A stretch of DNA of 64,000 nt from assembly GCA_022495005.1 (NCBI GenBank), contig JAGYXB010000962.1, positions 124,001 to 188,000 on the forward strand, read 5' to 3'. Both the position numbers and the translations under genes were made by a program. The stretch is from Rhyacophila brunnea (lineage: Eukaryota; Arthropoda; Insecta; Trichoptera; Rhyacophilidae). Below the pieces are notes generated by a model, which saw nothing but the letters and a program-made list of their open reading frames with translations, did not search any database and had not been told where the DNA came from. Shown one piece after another: positions 60,701 through 64,000 of this stretch. Position 1 is the first letter of the stretch, and each line of letters opens with the position of its first letter.

Positions 60701-63700
60701 AGCAGTGGATTGCGAAGGCAAACTATGTCCAAAGAAGGCGAAAACCGTAAAATCAGCTGGTAAGGTTATGGCTACTGTATTTTGGGATGCACGTGGAATT
60801 ATTTTCGTTGACTATTTGGAAAAAGGAAAAACAATAACAGGGGATTATGCATCTTTATTGGACCAGCTAAAAAACAAAATTGAAGAAAAACGGCCTCATT
60901 TAAACGGGAAAAAATCCTCTTTCATCAGGACAATGCCCGTGTTCACACATGTTTACGATCAATGGCTAAAATTGAAGAATTGAAGTTCGAATTGGTCGAC
61001 CACCCACCGTATTCGCCAGATTTAGCCCCCAGTGACTTTATCCTTTTCCCAAACTTAAAAAAATGGCTAAGTGGACAACGTTTTTTTTCAAACGAAGAAG
61101 TCATCGATCGGACAAATGCTTATTTTGAGGACCTTCCGAAAACTTATTTTCTGACGGTTTAAAAAAAATTGAGAAACGTCTAACCAAGTGTATTGAGCTC
61201 CAAGGAGATTATGTTGAGAAATAAAAAAAAAATACAAAAATAAAAACTGTTTTAATGCTTTTTTCTAAGGAATTATTGACCCACCCTCGTAGTAACAAAT
61301 AATCGTGTAATTTAAAAATGGTCAAATCTGACTTAAAAATGCTTCACAGTCGAAATTGTTTTTAACTCTACTTTCAAAAAAACTGAATGACATTAATACT
61401 ATCGACCGAGGGTATTTGATAGAATTTGAATTTAAATTCTAATAGAATAGTAGAAAACTTTAAATCTATTTGAATTTAAACAGAATGAAGTTATGGAAAA
61501 AGTTTAGAATATTTTACCTGTAACCTATTTTGATTTATTAAGATGGATCGATCCGAACGATCGATTAGTAACCTGTCATTGGTCAATGAGTCTTGTTTTA
61601 TTTCTGGGAATTTCCTCTCTATGCAACTATGCAGTGCAGTGTTCCATTATAACCTGCTTACAAGGGAGGGGCATGGATTTACTGCTGGCAGTACGTACTA
61701 TTGCAATCTTAACAATAAAATGCAATTGTAAATACGTATTATCATGCAAGTTGCAAGACTGCATGGATGGATCAAAAAAGTTTAGCCGTTTTTGAATTTA
61801 CACATGATAGTTGCAAATTGAGCGATATTTGCGCAAGCGTAGTAGAACAATAGTGGCGAACATGCACGCAACAACAACCAAGGAAACTAACCTTGGAAAA
61901 TGAGGTAAACGTGACAATTTGTATTTTTGTGTGTAAACAGTTATCGTAATAGTTTAAATTACATGTTATTGCTGGTAGTAAATCCAGGTACAGACAGCTA
62001 TTGCTGTCACGAAATTTATTCATTTCTCAGAAAACAACAAACTTTTTATAAGAAAAACAATTCTTGGGTATTGGGTCATTATGAAATCATTTGTATCAGT
62101 TTAGGGGTGTGGTGGTCCCGCGGCTTAAGCATTGGACTATCACGCCATGGGTCTCAGGTTCGAATCCTGGGTCTGGCAAGTACACATATTGTTTTTTTTT
62201 TCAATTTGTGTGTGAGTCAGGTATGGACCTAATAGGTTGAGCAAGTGGCTGACATCCATTCCTCGTAAAAAAACAAAATCTGTTAATACAAACCTCTACC
62301 CTGTGGAGGCCCATATGATCCTATTAGGATCGGACATGTTCGGATAAAAAAAGAAAAAATTAGGGGTGTGGAAGCCCTACGCATTGAATTATTTTGAGGC
62401 CGCCCATGATCAAAAAAAATTATATTGCAGTTTAGCGATGAGTGATAAAATGATTTCATCTCGAAATAAAAATTCTGTGAGGATAATGGTTAATGAAATA
62501 TTACCCATAAACCGTTTTTGGCCACCATTTTACCAAGATAACGTCGTTTGACCAAGGGTAATCGACAAAAAAAAACTGGGTCAGAATCAGTTAAAAAACC
62601 TTTGGCCTCCGACAATACCAGATCATGCTACGTTTGTATGGGCTGCCGATCAGACTAATACTATTAGCAATGCGTAAGTGCTATTAAATTCTATGTCTGG
62701 TCTGGTCTGGTCTGATGCTGTTCTAACGGGTAATCATTATAAATATATCAACATTTCAACAGTGTATCTGAATGCAAAACAATTTTATTGCAATTTATAT
62801 GAAGGCATTACAATTACATACAAAATTGCCATTGTTCAGTTTTTGTTGATTCTGAGTTAGCTACTGTTAATAAAATAGTATCAAAAATGTTCAAAAATAG
62901 GTAATTTCTCTTAGAGTCTCCTTTGACATGAATCACTGAGTGTAGTGATTGACCCCCGTTCGCCTGTCGACCCTTCTGCCATAATACATAGATATAGAAC
63001 CCATTCGGCAGGGAAAAACACCACTGTAATGCAGCTGAGCCTTAATGTAAAGAATAAACATCTCCGAATGGCACCTTACGAAGGCTCAGAGCAACCGTAT
63101 ACTGAGCTTCGAAAACAGATGTTAGCGACAGCTACTGGGTGTGCATTTAATGTGACTCTAGGAGCAACGAGGAGATAAGAGAGCGCACCAAGCAGCCTCT
63201 CATCACGCTGAGAGTGAAGAGGCGACGTTGGACCTGGCTCGGCCACGTGCTGCGGATGCCAGAAGAGAATTTCAACCTGGCTTGCCTGTTCTTCAAGCCA
63301 ACCGGATTCCGGCGTCCTGGAAGGCGGCTAAATACTATCTATAGAGTGTATACGGCGGAGCTATGGGATGGTGGTTTGACATGGAACGATGCAAGAAGAC
63401 TGGCGAGTGACAGGGAATCTTGGAGGCGCCCCGTGGTGTCCATATGCTCCAACTAAGGGGCGGATATGGCCGAAAAAGAAACATCTCAAGGTCAAGAATT
63501 AAAAATCACACTCTGTAAACACAAATATAAATAATAAAAACATGTGTACCCTATTTTGGGTAATTTAACCTTATTCCCTGACCCCGGCTCTGGAGACTTT
63601 CAGTATTTAACGTGGAATTGACAAAAACTAACCAGTGGCGGTTTTGCATCTGATGCCCTCATATGTTTCTGATTTATATTTTCCATTTAAAAAGGTCTTG

Positions 63701-63959
63701 CTCAAAAATGTTATCATCATTTCAGTTTATGGTGGTATTAGAAAGACATTGTAATATTACATCTACATATTTCTTCTACATTTTTTACCATAAGTCAAAA
63801 TGTTATTCTTGTTTGTCGGTAGACTCACGAAGGGGAGAAGTGCTTCAAGTGTGAAATGTGTCCTTACGCATCAGAATCAATGCGCCACCTCAACTCGCAT
63901 ATGCTCACCCACACTGATGAGAAACCATTTGCATGTGAAGAGTGCGATCAAAAATTCAG
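39668..63959 (+). CDS. CTCF: CTCF gene, coding span (8 exons in window, 3' end beyond the edge)
   Basis: CTCF is the nuclear multi-zinc-finger DNA-binding protein that marks insulators and chromatin loop boundaries. Joining 39668-39785, 41056-41198, 45825-46174, 51608-51777, 53164-53300, 53757-53907, 57132-57298 and 63823-63959 gives 1373 coding bases (457 codons plus two) with every intron GT-AG and every phase consistent. An acidic N-terminal half is followed, from residue 192, by nine complete C2H2 fingers and the start of a tenth. Diagnostic CTCF signatures are [20 protein letters not shown] (fingers 3/4), [12 protein letters not shown] (finger 4), [12 protein letters not shown] (finger 5) and [10 protein letters not shown] (finger 6). 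Known CTCF has eleven fingers, so the end of finger 10, finger 11 and the C-terminus lie outside the window. Introns total about 23 kb and are full of repeats. The orthology call is from remembered family sequence. Confidence 0.92.
39971..40400. mobile_element. hAT-type MITE, 430 bp, in CTCF intron
   Basis: It is flanked by a perfect 8-bp duplication GAATAATG (39963-39970 and 40401-40408). The ends CATAGTGTTGGAGCG and CGCTTCAACGCTCTG are imperfect inverted repeats, with CTCCGCTCC words inside both. No coding sequence remains. Confidence 0.75.
40409..41055. other. CTCF intron
   Basis: No repeat boundary is recognised. It ends in the acceptor CCGTGTTACAG. Confidence 0.4.
41056..41198 (+). CDS. 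CTCF: CTCF exon (residues 40-87)
   Basis: The exon follows the acceptor GTGTTACAG and encodes [20 protein letters not shown], then [20 protein letters not shown] and EAVIQDNE. It ends on a codon boundary at the donor GAG|GTACCT. The segment is acidic and Gln/Tyr-rich with no zinc fingers. The reading frame continues exactly from the split Glu codon of the previous exon. Confidence 0.8.
41384..41790 (+). repeat. SINE (tRNA-derived family) split by a hairpin MITE
   Basis: The head CGCAGTTTAAGCGTCGGCC has the B-box region GGTACGAATCCTGGGTCTG. The body words TACACATATTATTTTCCAAT, GACCTAA|TAGGTTGTGCAAG, CATCCATTTCTCGTAAAAAC and CCTCCACCCTGTGGAGGCCC match the copies at 62106 and 45512 (reverse). 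The body is interrupted after GACCTAA by the element at 41499-41685. Confidence 0.8.
41499..41685. mobile_element. Hairpin MITE with TAA duplication (Harbinger-type), inside the SINE
   Basis: The ends GGCTGCAGACACACACGGCA and TGCCGTGTGTCTGCAGCC are inverted, and the inner arms continue the pairing (GTCGACGCAGGTCTTATTTG; CAATTTCATC / GATGAAATTG; ATTGGTGATTC). TAA lies on both sides (41496-41498 and 41686-41688). Three other SINE copies in the window show the uninterrupted site ACCTAATAG. The element is almost a perfect hairpin of 187 bp. Confidence 0.85.
41839..42430. mobile_element. Tc1/pogo-type MITE, 592 bp, in CTCF intron
   Basis: The ends CAATCGAACTTGGTTATTAC and GTAATAACTGAGTTCGACTG are inverted. 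Both are bordered by TA (41837-41838 and 42431-42432), the Tc1/mariner target. The interior is non-coding. Confidence 0.75.
42720..43260 (-). pseudogene. R1/I-type non-LTR retrotransposon, C-terminal fragment
   Basis: Read on the - strand from 43258, [20 protein letters not shown] is followed, after a frame change, by [15 protein letters not shown] sequence at 43119, then [20 protein letters not shown] and the Cys/His knuckle [18 protein letters not shown]. This is the C-terminal end typical of such elements. One knuckle Cys is Gly here. The RT core is absent, so it is a dead 3' fragment in the CTCF intron. Confidence 0.75.
43261..44937. other. CTCF intron, mostly unassigned
   Basis: CAGTAAAACCTCATTAATAT at 43300 looks like a Tigger/pogo end, without a visible partner. 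The short open frame at 43990 is not recognised. No exon with splice borders was found. Confidence 0.35.
44938..45030 (+). pseudogene. tRNA-like remnant with A-rich tail
   Basis: GGTTGATAGCTTAATAATTG, then GTAAAACAC and GTGGGTCCAATACCCCGTC resemble the tRNA-like sequence at 13682 (TAGCTTAATTGGTAAAGCAC). They are followed by an A-rich run. It is too degenerate to fold properly. Confidence 0.35.
45512..45765 (-). repeat. SINE (tRNA-derived family), reverse orientation
   Basis: It starts on the + strand with a long T run (the A tail on the - strand). Then come CATGTCCGATCCTGATAGGA, GGCCTCCACAGAGTGGAGG, CTTGCTCAACCTATTAGGTC and CCAGACCCAGGATTCAAACC, i.e. body, B box and head reversed. It is a well-preserved copy. 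Confidence 0.85.
45825..46174 (+). CDS. CTCF: CTCF exon (residues 88-203; start of zinc finger 1)
   Basis: The exon follows the acceptor TTGTTTTCAG. It encodes [40 protein letters not shown] and an acidic run ([19 protein letters not shown]). It ends with [13 protein letters not shown], the first Cys pair of finger 1 and the PRR signature of that finger in CTCF. The donor AGAAG|GTTGGT splits an Arg codon after two bases. Reading on past the donor gives a stop within about 40 bases, which supports splicing here. Confidence 0.9.
46310..46683 (+). mobile_element. piggyBac-type MITE, copy C, in CTCF intron
   Basis: TTAA lies on both sides (46306-46309 and 46684-46687). The left end GGCCATACCTTAGTTGAGAC and right end GATAAATCACC, with ACAATAATAATATATTCATT and CGTCGCCATCACGAAGC inside, match copy A closely. 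It is non-coding. Confidence 0.75.
46688..47084. other. CTCF intron, AT-rich
   Basis: No feature is supported. Confidence 0.35.
47085..47230 (+). repeat. Diverged SINE relic
   Basis: GATGGCCGAGCCAGTTTATA is followed by TTGTTTTTCAATGTGTGTTT and ATAATAGGTTGAGCAAGTGG. These match the order of the tRNA-derived SINE family but with many changes. Confidence 0.5.
47260..47980. repeat. Tandem-structured interspersed repeat (CTATACCATTCATCCGATTG)
   Basis: CTATACCATTCATCCGATTG followed by CGATGAAACT and GTGCGCACACCCGCGAAGG occurs at about 47399, 47519 and 47620, with a degenerate copy at 47275. Units are about 105-118 bp. It is preceded by ATATATAAAAATGAATATCT and (CTGT)n. It ends near ACGAAGCGACCCTGGGTAC. 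Such ends occur in Helitron-like or other invertebrate repeats, but the class is not decided. Confidence 0.65.
48300..49515 (+). pseudogene. RTE-like non-LTR retrotransposon, frameshifted, with GAT tail
   Basis: Blocks in order are: [20 protein letters not shown] (about 48311), [12 protein letters not shown], a [14 protein letters not shown] region in broken frames, [18 protein letters not shown] (RT catalytic FADD at about 48738) and NVSKTKVM. Then 48792-49160 reads [24 protein letters not shown] and so on, and a further-shifted C-terminus leads to [14 protein letters not shown]. It ends with (GATGAT)n at 49494-49512. Multiple stops and shifts show it is dead. It lies in the CTCF intron. Confidence 0.85.
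49516..50440. other. CTCF intron, AT-rich
   Basis: No feature is supported. Confidence 0.35.
50441..51180. other. GC-richer unexplained stretch in CTCF intron
   Basis: This segment is less AT-rich than its surroundings (for example GTCCCCGCGCACCGCTCC near 50647, CGAAGGCGCGCTGTCAAGG near 51121). It contains no domain I recognise on either strand. It could be an old repeat such as part of an LTR, or a retroposed transcript. I cannot decide. Confidence 0.3.
51304..51563. mobile_element. MITE, inverted copy of 13122-13382, next to a CTCF exon
   Basis: The ends CTCTGTTCTGGCAGAACACA and CTTCTGCCAGAACAGTGACG are inverted. The interior (TTAAGAAGGTTTCCAGACGG, AAATAAGGAACATTTTGGTA) is the reverse complement of the first copy. 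Its right end is only 44 bases before the CTCF exon at 51608, so it may touch branch-point or polypyrimidine sequence. Confidence 0.75.
51608..51777 (+). CDS. CTCF: CTCF exon (residues 204-260; rest of finger 1, finger 2, start of finger 3)
   Basis: The exon follows the acceptor TTCCCGCAG. It completes finger 1 ([11 protein letters not shown]), encodes finger 2 ([23 protein letters not shown]) and begins finger 3 ([13 protein letters not shown]). The linkers SEERPHK and NGTKPHK are in the CTCF positions. The donor TCAG|GTAAAT leaves one base of the Gly codon of the SGELVRH motif. Confidence 0.93.
51778..53163. other. CTCF intron
   Basis: CAGTATAACCTTGATTATCC at 52070 resembles a pogo/Tigger end, alone. 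Nothing else is supported. It ends with the acceptor TTGGTTGACAG. Confidence 0.4.
53164..53300 (+). CDS. CTCF: CTCF exon (residues 261-306; fingers 3-4)
   Basis: It completes finger 3 with [12 protein letters not shown]. Finger 4 follows: [23 protein letters not shown]. It ends with the linker TGERPYQ. The GELVRH.RY.HTHE and YASVE.SKLKRH strings are the most strongly conserved part of CTCF and fix the identification. The donor CAG|GTAATT is on a codon boundary. Confidence 0.95.
53301..53756. other. CTCF intron (456 bp)
   Basis: A short intron with no recognisable insertion. It ends ATATTATTACAG. Confidence 0.6.
53757..53907 (+). CDS. CTCF: CTCF exon (residues 307-356; fingers 5-6)
   Basis: It encodes finger 5 ([21 protein letters not shown]), the linker TGEKPYK and finger 6 ([21 protein letters not shown]). 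The donor AATG|GTATGC leaves one base of the next codon. Fingers 4-7 are the core that reads the CTCF motif in known orthologs, and the base-contact regions here look conserved. Confidence 0.93.
53908..54424. other. CTCF intron
   Basis: AATACTATCGACCAAAGGTA at 54355 recurs at 61395 (AATACTATCGACCGAGGGTA) and marks an uncharacterised short repeat. Confidence 0.4.
54425..54603 (+). pseudogene. 3' end of a non-LTR retrotransposon
   Basis: The frame reads [20 protein letters not shown], then [20 protein letters not shown] and [12 protein letters not shown] with a stop, ending in (GAT)n. This is the usual C-terminal tail of such elements; only this part is present. It lies in the CTCF intron. Confidence 0.7.
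54791..55894 (+). mobile_element. PIF/Harbinger element, internally deleted, 1.1 kb, in CTCF intron
   Basis: The ends TGGTACGTTTACATCTGACA and TGTCAAATGTAAACGTACCA are nearly perfect inverted repeats. It is flanked by the 3-bp duplication TTA (54788-54790 and 55895-55897), as expected for Harbinger. Inverted and tandem copies of GTTTACA(T)-words lie inside both ends. It keeps the N-terminal part of a transposase (54996-55376). Confidence 0.85.
54996..55376 (+). pseudogene. Harbinger transposase N-terminal fragment
   Basis: The frame reads [20 protein letters not shown], then [19 protein letters not shown] and [14 protein letters not shown], the conserved start of insect Harbinger transposases. 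The catalytic DDE half is missing because of the internal deletion. The open frame then runs into unrelated residues and stops. Confidence 0.75.
55898..56640. other. CTCF intron
   Basis: No feature is supported. Confidence 0.35.
56641..56691. repeat. Perfect 20-bp stem-loop in CTCF intron
   Basis: CGATTTCCTAACTATCGTCT (56641-56660) and AGACGATAGTTAGGAAATCG (56672-56691) are perfect inverted copies around the 11-base loop CGTGTGGCACC. No second copy is seen in the window. Perfect pairing suggests a recent origin or a maintained structure. Confidence 0.85.
56692..57131. other. CTCF intron
   Basis: Nothing further is recognised. It ends TTTTATTGTATTGCAG. Confidence 0.4.
57132..57298 (+). CDS. 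CTCF: CTCF exon (residues 357-412; fingers 7-8)
   Basis: After AGEKPIF it encodes finger 7 ([22 protein letters not shown]), the linker TSEKPLT and finger 8 up to the last His ([19 protein letters not shown]). The RKTDL recognition region corresponds to RKSDL of known CTCF finger 7. The donor AAG|GTATTT is on a codon boundary, and the next exon supplies the final TH of finger 8. Confidence 0.92.
57299..58479. other. CTCF intron, left part
   Basis: A hAT-like end CCAGTTTTCCCATCTCTAGTG lies near 58019-58039, with AGTATTTTA/TAAAATACT words before it, but I found no partner. A weak SINE relic (GCAGCCATGGGTCGCTAGCG, CCTAATAGGTTGATTGAATG) lies at about 58100-58230. Confidence 0.4.
58480..59200 (+). 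pseudogene. RTE-like reverse transcriptase remnant
   Basis: Broken frames carry [18 protein letters not shown] (eroded KKGD.NYRGI motif), [32 protein letters not shown] (58910-58975) and [14 protein letters not shown] (catalytic ADD, 59026-59070). Stops are frequent, so it is an old copy in the CTCF intron. Confidence 0.7.
59201..60003. other. CTCF intron with C-runs
   Basis: CCCCCCCTCCCCCC at 59214-59227 and CCCCCCCTTCCCC near 59331 are unusual homopyrimidine runs. No gene is seen. Confidence 0.35.
60004..61289 (+). mobile_element. mariner transposon, about 1.29 kb, in CTCF intron
   Basis: The ends CGAGGGTGGGTCAATAAG and TTATTGACCCACCCTCG are inverted (about 28 of 30 positions). TA lies on both sides (60002-60003 and 61290-61291). 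Its length and a single + strand transposase gene fit the mariner family. Confidence 0.95.
60182..61224 (+). pseudogene. mariner transposase, frameshifted
   Basis: From ATG 60182 the frame reads the HTH region intact: [53 protein letters not shown]. It reaches a TGA at 60537, where the family has a Trp codon. Later parts occur in other frames: [10 protein letters not shown] (first Asp, about 60650), [30 protein letters not shown] (second Asp, about 60930) and [20 protein letters not shown] (third Asp, about 61030), ending GDYVEK before TAA 61222. At least three indels plus the stop make it inactive, though all three catalytic Asp remain legible. Confidence 0.93.
61292..62105. other. CTCF intron
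   Basis: A short repeat word shared with 54355 lies at 61395. No other feature is seen. Confidence 0.4.
62106..62345 (+). repeat. SINE (tRNA-derived), best-preserved + strand copy
   Basis: The head GTGTGGTGGTCCCGCGGC (A-box-like) is followed by CACGCCATGGGTCTC and the B box GGTTCGAATCCTGGGTCTGG. The body is CACATATTG, T-run, CAATTTGTGTGTGAGTCAGG, ATGGACCTAATAGGTTGAGC, CTCTACCCTGTGGAGGCCCA and GATCCTATTAGGATCGGACA, with an A-rich end. It defines the uninterrupted site used to interpret the MITE at 41499. Confidence 0.88.
62346..62939. other. Unassigned stretch with short open frames
   Basis: Open readings such as [11 protein letters not shown] (near 62520) and [20 protein letters not shown] (near 62600) do not match any family I can name and have no splice-bounded exon structure. 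TCTGG repeats lie at 62696-62715. It could be an eroded transposon gene. Confidence 0.25.
62940..63475 (+). pseudogene. 3' part of a non-LTR retrotransposon
   Basis: Near the end, 63214-63456 reads [50 protein letters not shown] and a stop. This WLGHVLRMP...W..A..L..DR..WR pattern is the common C-terminal tail of RTE/CR1-like elements. An antisense relative lies at 6990-7215. No RT core is present. Confidence 0.65.
63476..63822. other. CTCF intron, last part before the exon
   Basis: AT-rich, closing with the acceptor GTTTGTCGGTAG. Confidence 0.5.
63823..63959 (+). CDS. CTCF: CTCF exon (residues 413-457; end of finger 8, finger 9, start of finger 10)
   Basis: It begins with TH, the end of finger 8, then EGEKCFK and finger 9 ([21 protein letters not shown]), the linker TDEKPFA and the first half of finger 10 (CEECDQKFR). 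The donor TTCAG|GTAACA splits the last codon after two bases. Remaining exons are beyond the window. In known CTCF, finger 10 is followed by one more finger and a C-terminal region. Confidence 0.92.
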
Positions 63960-64000
63960 GTAACAATTACTTGAAATTTTTTATGTCACTTTTCACGTAA

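Overview
The window is AT-rich animal nuclear DNA, almost certainly from an arthropod and most likely an insect. Genes are split by GT-AG introns of hundreds to thousands of bases. Most of the sequence is transposons, MITEs, SINEs and non-LTR retrotransposon debris, and short TAGGTA/TACCTA runs recur throughout. I cannot fix the insect order from the sequence alone. There are no bacterial operons, CRISPR arrays, rRNA genes or convincing functional tRNA genes.

Two host genes are visible, both on the + strand. (1) About 3.9-7.0 kb: two exons of a PARP-type ADP-ribosyltransferase catalytic domain, joined in frame across a 2.5 kb intron. The Tyr of the usual H-Y-E/I triad is replaced by Ser. (2) About 39.6 kb to beyond the right edge: the CTCF insulator protein. 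I resolved eight coding exons (39668-63959) whose phases all agree. They give 457 codons with nine complete C2H2 fingers and the start of a tenth. A non-coding first exon ending at 32146 is plausible but unproven. The CTCF introns hold most of the right-hand repeats: hAT, Tc1/pogo and piggyBac MITEs, SINEs, RTE-like, R1-like and other non-LTR remnants, a Harbinger derivative and a mariner.

Layout. 1-1.7 kb: two copies of a hAT family rich in the word TACTATAATT. 2.2-3.5 kb: MITEs. 3.9-7.0 kb: the PARP-like gene, with a long-TIR element and a TTAA-flanked MITE in its intron. 7.6-11.9 kb: a MITE family hit once by a hAT element and once by a non-LTR retrotransposon, plus another hAT. 12.6-15.9 kb: SINE, tRNA-like and reverse-transcriptase relics. 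16.2-17.9 kb: an uninterrupted piggyBac transposase on the - strand with all three catalytic Asp residues. 20.5-28.6 kb: a three-level nest (pogo-like element inside PIF/Harbinger inside the TACTATAATT hAT), with the matching empty site at 0.9 kb. 28.9-30.2 kb: a TIR element with a decayed MADF gene. 32.6-35.0 kb: a decayed hAT holding a non-LTR insertion. 38.5-39.4 kb: a long foldback just upstream of the CTCF start exon. 39.6-64 kb: CTCF with repeat-filled introns.

I found no new multi-gene system. The strongest items are the CTCF gene model, the precisely dated nested insertions, the intact piggyBac transposase beside TTAA-flanked MITEs, the atypical PARP domain and the foldback next to the CTCF start. 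No database search was possible, so family names rest on motifs, terminal repeats and target-site duplications read directly from the sequence.
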